From Halomonas qaidamensis (GTDB lineage: Bacteria; Pseudomonadota; Gammaproteobacteria; Pseudomonadales; Halomonadaceae): a stretch of DNA of 64,000 nt. The stretch lies in NCBI RefSeq assembly GCF_025917315.1, contig NZ_CP080627.1, forward strand, positions 1,302,001 to 1,366,000, written 5' to 3'. The position numbers were made by a program, and so were the translations under genes. Below, piece after piece: positions 15,754-26,564 of the stretch. Numbering within the stretch: position 1 is the stretch's first letter; the number at the start of each line of letters is the position of its first letter. The notes under the pieces are model-generated. The model was not told the DNA's origin. It made no database searches and saw only the letters and a program-made list of their open reading frames with translations.

Positions 15754-17676
15754 GTGACCTTGTTACGACTAGAACAGCTGCAACTTGCTTACGGCACCCA
15801 AGTACTGCTTAACCGCGCCGACCTGACGGTTGAAAAAGGCGAGCGGCTGGCGCTGGTCGGGCGCAACGGCACCGGTAAGTCAACGCTATTAAAATTAGTA
15901 GCGGGTGACATTCATGCTGATGACGGCACTATTTGGCGAGCGCCTGGCTTGAAGATCGGCGTATTGTCTCAGGAGCTGCCTGAATCCTCTTCAGGCATGA
16001 CGATTTTTGATATGGTCGCTCAAGGGCTGCCGGAAGCGGGGGAGCTGCTTTCCGAATACCAGCACCTGATCAATGACCCCGACCCCGATATGAATCGCAT
16101 GGCCAAGCTGCAAACGCGCATCGAGGCCATCGACGGCTGGTCTTTCCATCAGAGTATTGATGTTGTACTTACTCGCTTAGGTTTGCCCCCTGAAGCCGAA
16201 ATGAGCGCGCTTTCCGGCGGCTGGCGCCGTCGTGTTGCATTGGCGCGAGCATTGGTGTCTGAACCTGACTTATTGCTTCTTGATGAGCCTACTAACCATC
16301 TTGACCTGGACACCATTGCTTGGTTGGAAGAGCAACTGCTGGCCTTCAACGGCGCGGTATTACTAATTACCCACGATCGGGCCTTTTTATCTAAACTGGC
16401 CACCACGATCCTTGAGCTAGACCGCGGCAAGCTAGGCCGTTACCCCGGTAACTACGCCGAGTATCAAGAGCGTAAACAGCACGAGCTGGAAGTAGAAGCC
16501 CGTGAACATGCGCTTTTTGACAAAAAACTGGCCCAAGAAGAAGTTTGGATACGGCAAGGCGTTAAGGCGCGGCGTACCCGCAACGAAGGGCGTGTGCGGG
16601 AACTTGAGCAGATGCGCGTAGAGCGCAGCCAGCGCCGTGAGCGCCAAGGGACTGCTAACCTCACTGTCGACAGCGGCGAGCGTACTGGTAAGCGAGTGGT
16701 CGAGCTAAAAGGTGTCACCCAGCGCTTTGGCAGTGATGTCATTCTGCGTGATGTGAACCTTGAAGTGATGCGTGGCGACCGCATCGGTTTCCTTGGCCGC
16801 AACGGTGCCGGTAAAACAACGCTGCTGAAAATTCTGCTAGGCGAGCTTGCCCCAACCGAAGGCAGTGTTCAGCTGGGTACCAATTTGAAGGTGGCTTACT
16901 TCGACCAGTTACGCGCTGGCCTGGAGCTTGAAAAAACCGTCTATGACAACGTCGCTCAGGGCAGTGACCGGGTAACCGTAGGCGGCAAAGATCGCCACGT
17001 GATGAGCTATCTTCAGGATTTTCTGTTCACCCCTGACCGCGTTCGACAGCCGGTAAAAGCACTTTCCGGCGGTGAGTCTAACCGCCTGCTGTTAGCCAAG
17101 CTGTTTACCCAGCCGGCCAACGTACTGGTGCTGGATGAGCCGACTAACGACCTGGACATGGAAACCCTAGAGCTGCTTGAAGAGCTGCTGCTGGACTTTG
17201 ATGGGACGCTGCTGCTGGTTTCCCACGACCGAACATTTATGGATAACGTCGTGACCAGCATGCTGGCCTTTGAAGGCGAAGGCTGTGTGCGTGAGTATGT
17301 GGGTGGCTATACGGACTGGATTCGTCAGGGGGGGAAGTTACCGCCTGCCCCATGGGAAGGTGCTGCTCGCCAGAATACTGAGCCGACCAGCGTTTCGGTT
17401 GAAAAAACGCCAGAGAAGCCGGTTGCCGAGCCCGCTAAAAAAACCGTCAAGCTCTCTTACAAAGTGCAGCGGGAATTAGACGCATTACCCGCTCAGATTG
17501 AACGCCTTGAGAATGAAGTAGAGGCGTTAGAGCAAGAAATTGGCGATCCAGCCTTCTATCAGCAAGAAGCCGAAGCGGTAAATGCCAAGCTGCAAGCGCT
17601 GGAGGAAGTACAGAAGACGCTTGAAGAAGCAATGGAGCGCTGGATGGAGTTAGAAGCAATGGCCAACGGTGAATAG
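15754..17676 (+). CDS. uup: ABC-F ATPase Uup
   Basis: 640-residue soluble ABC-F protein with two ATPase domains and no membrane segments. First Walker A GRNGTGKST at about 38, signature LSGGWRRRVALARAL, Walker B LLLDEPTNHLD; second Walker A GRNGAGKTT at about 350, LSGGESNRLLLAKLF and VLDEPTNDLD. The C-terminal 90 residues form a coiled coil (VQRELDALPAQIERLENEVEALEQE), which in Uup binds DNA or branched structures. It acts at ribosomes and in limiting precise transposon excision. GTG 15754 follows AGGAGG by 7 bases. It stands alone and ends in the shared terminator at 17696. Confidence 0.93.
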   Translation: MTLLRLEQLQLAYGTQVLLNRADLTVEKGERLALVGRNGTGKSTLLKLVAGDIHADDGTIWRAPGLKIGVLSQELPESSSGMTIFDMVAQGLPEAGELLSEYQHLINDPDPDMNRMAKLQTRIEAIDGWSFHQSIDVVLTRLGLPPEAEMSALSGGWRRRVALARALVSEPDLLLLDEPTNHLDLDTIAWLEEQLLAFNGAVLLITHDRAFLSKLATTILELDRGKLGRYPGNYAEYQERKQHELEVEAREHALFDKKLAQEEVWIRQGVKARRTRNEGRVRELEQMRVERSQRRERQGTANLTVDSGERTGKRVVELKGVTQRFGSDVILRDVNLEVMRGDRIGFLGRNGAGKTTLLKILLGELAPTEGSVQLGTNLKVAYFDQLRAGLELEKTVYDNVAQGSDRVTVGGKDRHVMSYLQDFLFTPDRVRQPVKALSGGESNRLLLAKLFTQPANVLVLDEPTNDLDMETLELLEELLLDFDGTLLLVSHDRTFMDNVVTSMLAFEGEGCVREYVGGYTDWIRQGGKLPPAPWEGAARQNTEPTSVSVEKTPEKPVAEPAKKTVKLSYKVQRELDALPAQIERLENEVEALEQEIGDPAFYQQEAEAVNAKLQALEEVQKTLEEAMERWMELEAMANGE

Positions 17677-17695
17677 CGACGGTCGCCAATGAATT

Positions 17696-17717
17696 AAGGC
17701 ACCCCTTAGGGTGCCTT
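17696..17717. terminator. Terminator between uup and usp
   Basis: Perfect 9-bp arms AAGGCACCC (17696-17704) and GGGTGCCTT (17709-17717) with loop CTTA, between convergent genes. The T tract is short, CTTCTTC rather than TTTT. It may serve both directions. Confidence 0.65.
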
Positions 17718-17726
17718 CTTCACGAC

Positions 17727-18179
17727 TTATTCGTCGCTCTTTTCGCCTTTTTTGCCGACCCGAACGGCTAAAACGTCACACTGCGCGCCATGTAGTACGC
17801 CGGTAGAAGTAGAGCCAAGCAGCAGAGCAAAGCCGTGACGCCCATGGGAGCCAACCACGATGAGATCGACGTTATGCTCTTCTGCAAAGCGGTGAATTTC
17901 AGTGTCCGGCATACCGACCACAACGTGTTGGTCGGCAGGGGCGACGTGGGGTGCAGAAATTTCTGCTAGTCGTTTTTTAGCGTGGTCATCTAGCTGGTCT
18001 TGAATACTGGTAAGATCCATCGGAATATCGCCGCCGTAAGCGAAGCCCAAAGGTTCGAGAGTGTGCATGATAGAAATCTTTGCGTCGTTATTACGTTCAG
18101 CAATAGCGACTGCGCGCTCTAAGATTCTATGAGAGTCTTTGGTCAGATCAACGGCGACTAAGATGTGGTGATAGCTCAT
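17727..18179 (-). CDS. Universal stress protein, UspA family
   Basis: 150-residue cytosolic UspA-fold protein. It begins with the typical ILVAVDLTKDSHRILERA strand-helix and ends with the ATP-binding block VVGSHGRHGFALLLGSTSTGVL (G-2x-G-9x-G-S/T type) and CDVLAVRV. Nucleotide-binding class therefore likely. The final residues KKGEKSDE are a charged tail. ATG 18179 with AAGGAGATAAG upstream. Single gene; the 242 bases upstream contain the tandem repeat at 18327 and nothing else I can name. Confidence 0.9.
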   Translation of the reverse strand: MSYHHILVAVDLTKDSHRILERAVAIAERNNDAKISIMHTLEPLGFAYGGDIPMDLTSIQDQLDDHAKKRLAEISAPHVAPADQHVVVGMPDTEIHRFAEEHNVDLIVVGSHGRHGFALLLGSTSTGVLHGAQCDVLAVRVGKKGEKSDE

Positions 18180-18326
18180 GGCTTATCTCCTTGGTGATAG
18201 TTAACAAAAAGCTTTGTTAGATGACCTCTACTTTAGGTTGCAAGCGCAATCTTAACAACGATCTGTGTCATGCTTTTTTAAGTTAAACCCGTTTTGATGG
18301 CTCATGAAGATGGCTGGTATTTACGC

Positions 18327-18350
18327 CCGGCACTTATACCGGCACTTATA
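18327..18350. repeat. 12-bp direct tandem repeat
   Basis: CCGGCACTTATA occurs twice head to tail (18327-18338 and 18339-18350) in the divergent region between the usp gene and the 179-residue membrane protein. Each copy ends in a TATA-like string. Could be a duplicated promoter or operator element, or a chance slippage product. Confidence 0.5.
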
Positions 18351-18421
18351 TGCTGGTGCTCATAGTTCGTACTTACAGCCCGTGTTTACAAATCGTATTT
18401 AGAATCAGGAGAGCTGCCTAG

Positions 18422-18961
18422 ATGGAATGGTTAATTATCATTTTTATTTTGATGTTTGTTATTGCGCCGGTGATGTGGTTGAAACCCAGCCCACAGCAAA
18501 AGCGCCAAATGGCGCTGCGGACTAGCGCCACGAAACAAGGGGTAACGATCAAGATGGAAAAGCCCCCGCTGCATCATTTTAGAGGAACGATGCCCGCCTA
18601 TCGTTGGTATTTTTCCCAGCAGCAGCCAGGGCCTGATTTTGTGTTGGTGCGTGAGTCAAACGCAAGTGAAGCGCTGGAGCTTTATCATGCCGGGTGGCGT
18701 TGGCGTATTGCGCCATTACGGCCGCTGCCAGAAATGGCAAGCGTCTCTTTGAAAGCCCTGCTAGAGCGCCTTCCACAAGATGCATTGGTGATTGAGTCAA
18801 ACTCTACGGCGCTAACGCTTTGGTGGTGGGAGTCGCAAGCTGCCGAGCGGTTCTCTACTTATATAAAAGATTTTCAGGCACTAAAAGAAGCACTAGGTGG
18901 GTTATCAGACCGCCCTGCTGCAAGGCCGCTAAATGGGGCTGGCGAAACAGCAGGGCATTAA
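18422..18961 (+). CDS. Small membrane-anchored hypothetical protein
   Basis: 179 residues. One N-terminal membrane helix (about 3-20, LIIIFILMFVIAPVMW) followed by a KPSPQQKRQMALR cytoplasmic start, in the topology of a YajC-like N-anchored protein; I do not see YajC-specific blocks. The soluble domain is rich in Trp (WRWRIAPLRPLPEM, LTLWWWESQ). GGAGAG precedes the ATG at 18422. No function can be given; it is the only plus-strand gene between usp and fadB. Confidence 0.7.
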   Translation: MEWLIIIFILMFVIAPVMWLKPSPQQKRQMALRTSATKQGVTIKMEKPPLHHFRGTMPAYRWYFSQQQPGPDFVLVRESNASEALELYHAGWRWRIAPLRPLPEMASVSLKALLERLPQDALVIESNSTALTLWWWESQAAERFSTYIKDFQALKEALGGLSDRPAARPLNGAGETAGH

Positions 18962-18985
18962 AACAGCAGGGCACTATAGGAAATC

Positions 18986-19438
18986 TTATGCCGAGGGACC
19001 GTCTTGGTCTCTTGCTTGAATCGCCATGCCATTAGACTCTATTAGCGCTAGCCACTTATCTAACTGGTCTAAATCACTCTCGCTGAGCCCAGCCAGCATC
19101 TCTTTGCGCGCCGCTTGGACAACGCTATCAATTTGCTCAAGCAGCGGCATTGCAGCGGGCGTTAGGTAAAGCCGCTTGCTACGGCGGTCATTATCACAGG
19201 CTCGTCGTTCGACTAGCCCTTGCGCTTCGAGTTGTCCCAGTGTTCGTACTAATGACGGAGCTTCTACGCCAATTGCCCTTGCTAAATCACACTGTGGGTT
19301 GCCTTCGCCTAATTTCCAAAGATGATAAAGCGTCACCCAGCGTGTCTGGGTTAGCCCTAACGGGGCAAGCCTTCGGTCAATAATAGAGCGCCACAGGTGG
19401 GGCAGGCGTGCAATGCGAAAACCAATTGTTGAAGGCAT
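18986..19438 (-). CDS. slyA: MarR family regulator, SlyA-like
   Basis: 150-residue winged-helix dimeric regulator. The core LTQTRWVTLYHLWKLG, then the DNA-recognition helix region QCDLARAIGVEAPSLVRTLGQLEAQGLVERR and the wing (DNDRRSKRLYLTP) match SlyA of gammaproteobacteria. SlyA counteracts H-NS and controls envelope and stress genes; targets here are unknown. It lies between the 179-residue gene (convergent) and DUF5924 (same strand, 71 bases upstream). Confidence 0.85.
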   Translation of the reverse strand: MPSTIGFRIARLPHLWRSIIDRRLAPLGLTQTRWVTLYHLWKLGEGNPQCDLARAIGVEAPSLVRTLGQLEAQGLVERRACDNDRRSKRLYLTPAAMPLLEQIDSVVQAARKEMLAGLSESDLDQLDKWLALIESNGMAIQARDQDGPSA

Positions 19439-19509
19439 AATAAACAGCTACCGAAAAGTGTAAGTAGGCGAATTGTCATAAGCTGCGGCGCTGAATGCAA
19501 GGCGTTATG

Positions 19510-20667
19510 TTATTCATCCGTTGATGAATCGTTTTCAGAGCTGTTGTTTCCAGGTACAAAGCGGCGCAAATTTAGCGCGCTCAAGCCGCTTGGTTGGATC
19601 TTACTGTCCGCTATCGTGGCTTTTTCCAAATCTTCCGAAACAGTAAAGCGGATCAGCCCCAGCCGTTGTCCGCTATCCGTCATAATATCGATACGCCACT
19701 CTCCCGACGGAGATTCAGGGAAATTTTGCTTATGGCTCCACGCACGGTATCCCTGTTCTCGTCCTCCGTTGATAGCAAGCTCTACTTCATCTAACAATTC
19801 ACCGTTGTGGTGCCATACATGATGAATCGTCTCGCTTAATCCACGGGGTGCTCTAATAGCGGTGTAAACGTAAAGACCTTTAGAGCGAATCGCGTCTGGC
19901 GTAAGCGCCATGGACCCTTGCGGTTCACGGCTCTGAATATCTAGAGCTGGAGAGAGTGCACTATTTGTCATCCATAGACTGGCGGGAGGCACCCAAATTT
20001 TGCCAAGCCATGCCGCATAGGCCAATACAATAGTGAGCCCAAAGAAACCGCACCAGCGCGCTAGCGAACGCTTTTTTAATAAATGCCAAAAACTAGGCAG
20101 TGCGATAAATACGGTAATCAACAGCGCAAGGATTAAGCTTTGGCCCGTTGTCAGTTGCAGCATAATAGGCAGAATGACCAGCACCACTAAAAAGACACAC
20201 TGAGCATGAAAAATGAAGTAGAGACTTCGCCAGCGCCCAGCGAGCTTATAGTAGAGCGGATCTATGATGGACAGTATTGCCATTGCGATCACTAACAATG
20301 CAAAGAGTGTCTGCCCGCTATTCCACACGGTAGTAACCAGAATGAACGGTAACGTAAAGAACAGGGTTTCCTGGTGAATCATTTGGGCGATAAAGGTGGT
20401 GACCCCGCGGGGCAAGGTGGGGTGGCCACGTTTAGCAAGCCAGCGCCCCATAAGGCTCTCAGTGAGCAATAGCAGCCAGGCAAAAAGTAGCCCTAACGCC
20501 AATGCGGCGCCCAACCACTGTTGGCGATCCACTAGAAAAAAACTACCCAGCCCTGCGCCAAAAGCGATAGGTGGCCACAGCCAGCTCCAGGGTTTTAGAC
20601 GTTCGACGGCACTCTCAACCCGTACTTGTAGGGCCGAGATACGAGCGGGAGTAAAGAAACTACCCAT
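19510..20667 (-). CDS. DUF5924 family membrane protein with DUF2914 domain
   Basis: 385 residues. Residues about 25-225 hold six or seven hydrophobic segments; the C-terminal about 150 residues form a soluble domain (LYVYTAIRAPRGLSETIHHVWHHNGELLDEVELAINGGREQGYRAWSHK) with the DUF2914 pattern, likely outside the membrane. It is a known but uncharacterised architecture in Halomonas and Pseudomonas. The ATG at 20667 faces fadB across 278 bases that hold the inverted repeat at 20679-20812. Confidence 0.8.
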   Translation of the reverse strand: MGSFFTPARISALQVRVESAVERLKPWSWLWPPIAFGAGLGSFFLVDRQQWLGAALALGLLFAWLLLLTESLMGRWLAKRGHPTLPRGVTTFIAQMIHQETLFFTLPFILVTTVWNSGQTLFALLVIAMAILSIIDPLYYKLAGRWRSLYFIFHAQCVFLVVLVILPIMLQLTTGQSLILALLITVFIALPSFWHLLKKRSLARWCGFFGLTIVLAYAAWLGKIWVPPASLWMTNSALSPALDIQSREPQGSMALTPDAIRSKGLYVYTAIRAPRGLSETIHHVWHHNGELLDEVELAINGGREQGYRAWSHKQNFPESPSGEWRIDIMTDSGQRLGLIRFTVSEDLEKATIADSKIQPSGLSALNLRRFVPGNNSSENDSSTDE

Positions 20668-20678
20668 AACGATGTTGG

Positions 20679-20812
20679 CTCATAAATGAAAACGGCATGA
20701 TGGTTGGATTTATCGGCAAAGTCGATGTGTGCCCACTATGCCGTAAAAATACGCAAGAAATGTGAGAGCAGTTAGGCGGTTCCTAGTTTCATCGTGTACG
20801 TTCATTTATGAG
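20679..20812. repeat. Nested inverted repeats upstream of fadB
   Basis: CTCATAAATGAA (20679-20690) and TTCATTTATGAG (20801-20812) are exact 12-bp inverted copies 110 bases apart. Inside them ACGGCAT (20692-20698) and ATGCCGT (20738-20744) form a second pair. They lie in the divergent promoter region of DUF5924 and fadB and could be paired operator half-sites. No FadR or PsrA consensus was recognised. Confidence 0.5.
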
Positions 20813-20945
20813 ATAAGCGTATTAGCCAAAAGTCAGGGCTTGACGTTCTGCTGTATCTCAACCAAGCTTAAGCAATCAAACGACCGTATGAATGCGTGGC
20901 GGGCCCGATTCAAGGCGCCAGCCCGAACTTGTGGAGAGAGCGCGG

Positions 20946-23120
20946 ATGATCTATCAAGGCAATGCCATCACGGTGGAGCGTCGTGACACCCAAGGTGGCA
21001 ATGACATCGCTAAGCTCACTTTCGATCTGAAAGATGAGTCCGTTAATAAGCTATCCAGCGCCGTTGTGGCAGAGCTAGGTGAAGCAGTAAAAGCGCTTCA
21101 AGCGGAAAGTGGCCTGCAGGGCCTGATAATTAGCAGCGGTAAAGATGCGTTTATTGTCGGCGCTGATATTACTGAATTTCACAGCCTTTTTGACAAAGGT
21201 GAAGAGTATCTCGTCGAGATGAACCTTAAGGTTCACGACATTTTCAATGCGATTGAAGATCTGCCTTTTCCAACCGTGACGGCTATTAATGGCTTAGCAC
21301 TTGGTGGCGGCTGCGAAGTACTGCTGACCACTGATTTCCGAGTAATGAGTGAAAAAGCCAAAATTGGCTTGCCGGAAACCAAGCTGGGTATTTTGCCAGG
21401 TTGGGGCGGCTGTGTACGTTTACCCCGCTTAATTGGTGCTGATAATGCCGTTGAGTGGATTGCGGGCGGCACTGAAAACCGTGCTAACGCTGCACTAAAA
21501 GTCGGCGCTGTTGATGCAGTGGTAAGCCACGAGCATCTTGAAGAAGCCGCGTTGGACATGTTGGATCGTGCCAATGCCGGTGAGCTGGATTACCAAGCAC
21601 GCCGCGAAGAGAAGAAAACACCCCTTAAGCTGAACGCTATTGAACAGATGATGGCCTTTGAAACGGCCAAAGGGTTCGTCGCTGGCAAGGCTGGCCCTCA
21701 CTACCCGGCGCCGGTTGAAGCCATCAAAGTGATTCAAAAAGGCGCTGGCGAAACTCGTGACCGTGCCCAGGCGATTGAAGCAAAAGCATTCGCGAAGCTA
21801 GCGCTCAGCAGCGTTGCCTTTAATTTGGTTGGCCTGTTCCTTAACGACCAAGTCGTGAAGAAAAAAGGTAGCAAGTACGAGAAGCAGTCGCAGCCAGTTA
21901 AGCAAACCGCCGTGCTAGGCGCAGGCATTATGGGCGGTGGTATCGCCTATCAGAGCGCCAGCAAAGGCACGCCCATCGTAATGAAGGATATTAACGATGA
22001 GGCTATCGAGCTAGGCCTGAAGGAAGCGCGTAAGCTATTTGCTAAGCAGGTAGAGCGTAAAAAGCTGACCACCGAGCAGATGGCCGAAAAACTGACCAAC
22101 ATTCGACCTACGCTTTCCTACGGTGATTTCGGCAATGTTGACCTAGTGGTTGAGGCAGTCGTTGAAAATCCAAAGGTTAAAGACGCTGTACTGACCGAAG
22201 TGGAAGGCATGGTGAGCGAAAACACCATCCTTACCTCTAACACCTCAACGATTTCTATCAATCGTCTGGCTAAGAATCTTAAACGTCCTGAAAACTTCTG
22301 CGGTATGCACTTTTTCAACCCTGTGCACCGTATGCCGCTGGTGGAAGTTATTCGTGGCGAGAAGACCTCAGATGCAGCGGTAGCCGCAACGGTCGCCTAC
22401 GCACGTGCAATGGGCAAAACTCCGATCGTGGTGAACGACTGCCCCGGCTTTTTGGTCAACCGCGTACTGTTCCCATATTTCGGTGGCTTTAGCTTCCTAG
22501 TAGAGCAGGGCGCTGATTTCCAACGCGTTGACAAAGTGATGGAAAAATTTGGCTGGCCCATGGGGCCTGCTTACCTGCTGGACGTAGTGGGTCTAGATAC
22601 CGCAGTACACGCTAACGAAGTGATGGCGGAAGGCTTCCCGGATCGCATGGCGCGTGACGGCAAAACCGCTATTCAGGTGATGTACGACAATAAGCGCCTG
22701 GGCCAGAAGAACGATAAAGGCTTCTATGCCTATGAAGAAGATAAGAAAGGCAAACCTAAGAAAGTTACCGACGAACAAGCCTACGCGCTGGTGAAAGACG
22801 TCGTGAAAGAGCAGAAAGAGTTTTCTGATGAAGACATTATCGCTCGCATGATGGTACCGCTTTGTCTGGAAACGGTGCGTTGCCTTGAAGATGGCATTGT
22901 GGAAACCCCTGCTGAAGCTGATATGGCGCTGATCTACGGCATTGGTTTCCCTCCCTTCCGCGGTGGCGCGCTGCGCTACATTGACGCGATGGGCGTTGCC
23001 GAGTTCGTGAAGCTAGCCGAAAACCTTGCCAATGAGTTAGGCCCGCTTTACGCGCCCACTGAGAAACTGCGTCAGATGGCTCAAAATAATGAGCAATTTT
23101 ATTCTGGCACTCAGGCCTAA
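20946..23120 (+). CDS. fadB: Fatty oxidation complex alpha subunit FadB
   Basis: About 724 residues. Bifunctional: N-terminal enoyl-CoA hydratase/isomerase domain ([10 protein letters not shown] and [16 protein letters not shown] with catalytic Glu residues) and C-terminal L-3-hydroxyacyl-CoA dehydrogenase with NAD-binding [14 protein letters not shown] at about 319, NTSTISI and [17 protein letters not shown] containing the catalytic His. The start is ATG 20946 (MIYQGNAI, matching the family N-terminus) after GGAGAGAG; upstream in-frame starts have no support. It forms with fadA, 23 bases downstream, the alpha2beta2 complex of aerobic beta-oxidation. It may also serve the cluster at 8.9-14.6 kb, which lacks these two activities. 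Confidence 0.96.
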   Translation: MIYQGNAITVERRDTQGGNDIAKLTFDLKDESVNKLSSAVVAELGEAVKALQAESGLQGLIISSGKDAFIVGADITEFHSLFDKGEEYLVEMNLKVHDIFNAIEDLPFPTVTAINGLALGGGCEVLLTTDFRVMSEKAKIGLPETKLGILPGWGGCVRLPRLIGADNAVEWIAGGTENRANAALKVGAVDAVVSHEHLEEAALDMLDRANAGELDYQARREEKKTPLKLNAIEQMMAFETAKGFVAGKAGPHYPAPVEAIKVIQKGAGETRDRAQAIEAKAFAKLALSSVAFNLVGLFLNDQVVKKKGSKYEKQSQPVKQTAVLGAGIMGGGIAYQSASKGTPIVMKDINDEAIELGLKEARKLFAKQVERKKLTTEQMAEKLTNIRPTLSYGDFGNVDLVVEAVVENPKVKDAVLTEVEGMVSENTILTSNTSTISINRLAKNLKRPENFCGMHFFNPVHRMPLVEVIRGEKTSDAAVAATVAYARAMGKTPIVVNDCPGFLVNRVLFPYFGGFSFLVEQGADFQRVDKVMEKFGWPMGPAYLLDVVGLDTAVHANEVMAEGFPDRMARDGKTAIQVMYDNKRLGQKNDKGFYAYEEDKKGKPKKVTDEQAYALVKDVVKEQKEFSDEDIIARMMVPLCLETVRCLEDGIVETPAEADMALIYGIGFPPFRGGALRYIDAMGVAEFVKLAENLANELGPLYAPTEKLRQMAQNNEQFYSGTQA

Positions 23121-23140
23121 CCACCACGCATAGGAGATAG

Positions 23141-24322
<1,182 letters not shown>

Positions 24323-24359
24323 GCACGCTATATAGTTAAATCGCAAAGCACTCGCTTTT

Positions 24360-24387
24360 AAAACGGCACCCACACGGTGCCGTTTTT
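24360..24387 (+). terminator. fadBA terminator
   Basis: AAAACGGCACC (24360-24370) pairs exactly with GGTGCCGTTTT (24376-24386) around CACAC, with the T run continuing to 24387. The A tract on the left makes it able to act on the convergent gene as well. Confidence 0.9.
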
Positions 24388-24428
24388 ACGTTTAAATTTT
24401 TATTAAAAACAGATATTAAAAACAAGCA

Positions 24429-24890
24429 TTAAAATAGGCCATTATCCAGTCCCGCTGCCATGTAAAGGCCTAGCTCTTCTACTTGGTCGGCAAAAGTGTC
24501 CTGCCATTGACCACGTAACGTTAGTGGTTCCTGAACCCAGCGCCAGCGTAGCCCTGTCACAATGCTTTCAACCGCTCGCCTTGTGCCAGTGCCATCGATA
24601 CCCGCACGAATATAAAGTGCGCATGGAAGCCCTTGTTTTTCTTCTAGGATGGGATAGTAGCTACGATTAAAGAAATCCTTGAGTGCGCCGCTCATATAGC
24701 CCAGGTTTTCCGTTGTGCCGAGTAAAATGCCATCGCAGGCGCGAATATCTTCTGGTCCAGCCTCAAACGGCGTTTTTACTGTGCAAGTAACCTGTTCTAT
24801 GGTGTCTTGGCTAGCACCTCGTTTTGCGGCTTCGCTCAAGACACGGGTATTTAGTGAGGGTGCATGGGCAACGATTAATAGATGTTTCAT
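24429..24890 (-). CDS. Flavodoxin-fold NAD(P)H oxidoreductase family protein
   Basis: 153 residues with a flavodoxin-like fold: N-terminal strand MKHLLIVAHAPSLNTR for FMN-phosphate binding, then ACDGILLGTTENLGYMSGALKDFFNR, the second FMN loop. Members reduce quinones, azo compounds or similar with NAD(P)H; the substrate here is unknown. It is convergent with fadA and divergent from the DCC-family gene. Confidence 0.8.
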   Translation of the reverse strand: MKHLLIVAHAPSLNTRVLSEAAKRGASQDTIEQVTCTVKTPFEAGPEDIRACDGILLGTTENLGYMSGALKDFFNRSYYPILEEKQGLPCALYIRAGIDGTGTRRAVESIVTGLRWRWVQEPLTLRGQWQDTFADQVEELGLYMAAGLDNGLF

Positions 24891-24970
24891 GATAGCGCCC
24901 CGTTAAATGATAATTTGCATGGCTAGTGCAACGTGTTCCACGGCTAAGTATGACCACGATGAGAGCCTAT

Positions 24971-25345
24971 ATGTCTGATAATGCCTCAATCAATGTTTTC
25001 TACGATGCTGTTTGCCCTATTTGCAGGAAGGATCGTCGTCTTTTTGAGCGCTGGGCTGGCAAGCATGGCAACGGGATTAACTGGTGTGATGTCACTGAGC
25101 ACCAACGGCAGTTGCGTGAAAAAGGGGTGACACCAAACGCTGCTTTACGCTCGCTGCATATCGAAAAAGCTGATGGCACTCTTATTGAAGGTATCGATGC
25201 CTACCGCTTGCTGATGATGCGTATTCCACTGCTTGTGCCAATTGCATGGCTTATTGGCCTGCCGGGAATCAAAAAAGCCTTACGCTGGTATTATGATTGC
25301 TGGGTAAAAAAGCGCCTAAAGCGGGAAGGGCGTTGGTCTGAATAA
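24971..25345 (+). CDS. Thiol-disulfide oxidoreductase DCC family (DUF393)
   Basis: About 124 residues. The DCC-family opening FYDAVCPICRKDRRLFERW contains a CxxC redox motif at about residues 14-17. Thioredoxin-like, probably cytosolic or membrane-associated through the LLVPIAWLIGLPG segment. ATG 24971 is chosen over in-frame GTG 24926, ATG 24950 and ATG 24959 since only it has a GAGAG at a usable distance and it gives the family's usual length. The lipoprotein gene at 25374 follows 28 bases on. Confidence 0.8.
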   Translation: MSDNASINVFYDAVCPICRKDRRLFERWAGKHGNGINWCDVTEHQRQLREKGVTPNAALRSLHIEKADGTLIEGIDAYRLLMMRIPLLVPIAWLIGLPGIKKALRWYYDCWVKKRLKREGRWSE

Positions 25346-25373
25346 GTATGGATATTGATATAGGGAATTTATC

Positions 25374-25931
25374 ATGAAGCAGTGTCCTCTATGGTTAGTG
25401 CCAGCATACGCAATGTTGGCTATGTTAGCGGGGTGCGCTGGTCAGTCAGCCTCCCCTCAAACACCTGATGCCATCGCTCAGGAAGTGTCACCTGCCGTGG
25501 CTCAGGTATCTCCAGTAGCAGCACAACCCGGCTACGTAGCTGACCGCCAAGTAACCGACTGGGCGCCGCCGTTGTTAACGAGCCCTGAAGAGAAAGCGGC
25601 CTACTATGTTAGCCGATTAGCAGACAGGCGGTTTGTCTCGCAGTATGGCGGCCAAGATAACCCTCGAACTTGGTATATCGCGGCAGAAAGGTTAGGAGAA
25701 ATCGGCTTGCCTGCTGTACCTTTGCTGTTTGCGCGCCTTGATACTACTGATGACTATGAGTTGATGTTAGCTCTATATGCGCTTCATCTTGCCACCCAAG
25801 ATCCGCTATTAATGGCGAGAACTCGAGGTGACTATATACAGTTGCCCTCCGTGTTAGATTCGGCGGCGAATGCTAACAATGTACGCATTGCCCGTGAGTG
25901 GTGGCAGCGGCATTCAGCTAAGCTGAATTAA
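25374..25931 (+). CDS. Hypothetical lipoprotein
   Basis: 185 residues with a lipobox (LAML-AGC; lipidated Cys at about residue 21) after a hydrophobic signal. A Ala/Pro/Gln-rich linker (about 22-60) precedes a helical domain (LTSPEEKAAYYVSRLADRRF...AAERLGEIGLPAVPLLFARLDTTDDYELMLALYALHLA) with HEAT-repeat-like helix pairs. Likely a periplasm-facing scaffold or partner protein. No family name recognised. It is probably cotranscribed with the DCC gene. Confidence 0.7.
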   Translation: MKQCPLWLVPAYAMLAMLAGCAGQSASPQTPDAIAQEVSPAVAQVSPVAAQPGYVADRQVTDWAPPLLTSPEEKAAYYVSRLADRRFVSQYGGQDNPRTWYIAAERLGEIGLPAVPLLFARLDTTDDYELMLALYALHLATQDPLLMARTRGDYIQLPSVLDSAANANNVRIAREWWQRHSAKLN

Positions 25932-26000
25932 TGTTGACATCTTTGTGCTGTTCAACAAGGCTAAAAATGCTCTTTTGTTTTATCCATTTAGGAGAACAGC

Positions 26001-26477
26001 ATGGCATTTGCACTATCCTCTCTGCAGGTGACTAGCAGCGCATTTCTCAACCATCAGCCTATTCCTTCTAAGCATACGGGTGAGGGCGATGATGTATCGC
26101 CTGCCTTATCTTGGGACGGTGTGCCCGAAGGCACTAAAGGGGTTGCAGTGATTTGTCACGACCCTGATGCCCCGTTGGTAAAAGACGGTACTTACGGGTT
26201 TGTTCATTGGGTTCTCTATAATCTCCCTGGTGACATTCATGATTTAGCAGAAAACACACCGGTAGGGACGCCAGGTATGAATGACCAAGGAAGCCATGGC
26301 TATTGTGGCCCAATGCCACCAGAAGGGCATGGCAGCCATCTTTACTACTTTTGGGTGTTGGCGTTGGATCATCAAACCTCTCTACCAGAAGGATTAACGC
26401 TTAAAGAGTTGCTTAATGAAATTGAACCCCACCTGTTGGGTATGAACCGATTGGTTGGTACCTATCAGCGCGGCTGA
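26001..26477 (+). CDS. YbhB/YbcL family Raf kinase inhibitor-like protein (PEBP)
   Basis: 158 residues of the phosphatidylethanolamine-binding fold. Family blocks: GDDVSPALSWDGVPEGTKG, VICHDPDAP (ligand-site Asp-Pro-Asp-Ala-Pro), FVHWVLYNLP and GYCGPMPPEGHGSHLYYF. There is no signal peptide, so cytosolic like YbhB. Physiological role is not known. AGGAGAAC precedes ATG 26001. Confidence 0.9.
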   Translation: MAFALSSLQVTSSAFLNHQPIPSKHTGEGDDVSPALSWDGVPEGTKGVAVICHDPDAPLVKDGTYGFVHWVLYNLPGDIHDLAENTPVGTPGMNDQGSHGYCGPMPPEGHGSHLYYFWVLALDHQTSLPEGLTLKELLNEIEPHLLGMNRLVGTYQRG

Positions 26478-26564
26478 TACACCCTCCTGGACATTTTGCA
26501 AAACCCGTGTAGGCTCCATCGCTTTCTAAGTCCTGCGTATTAGACTGAAGTAATGGAGCCTACG

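Noticed and set aside
20762..20986. 74-residue frame before fadB
   Set aside because: No ribosome binding site, Cys- and Ser-rich random composition, overlaps the fadB start in another frame.
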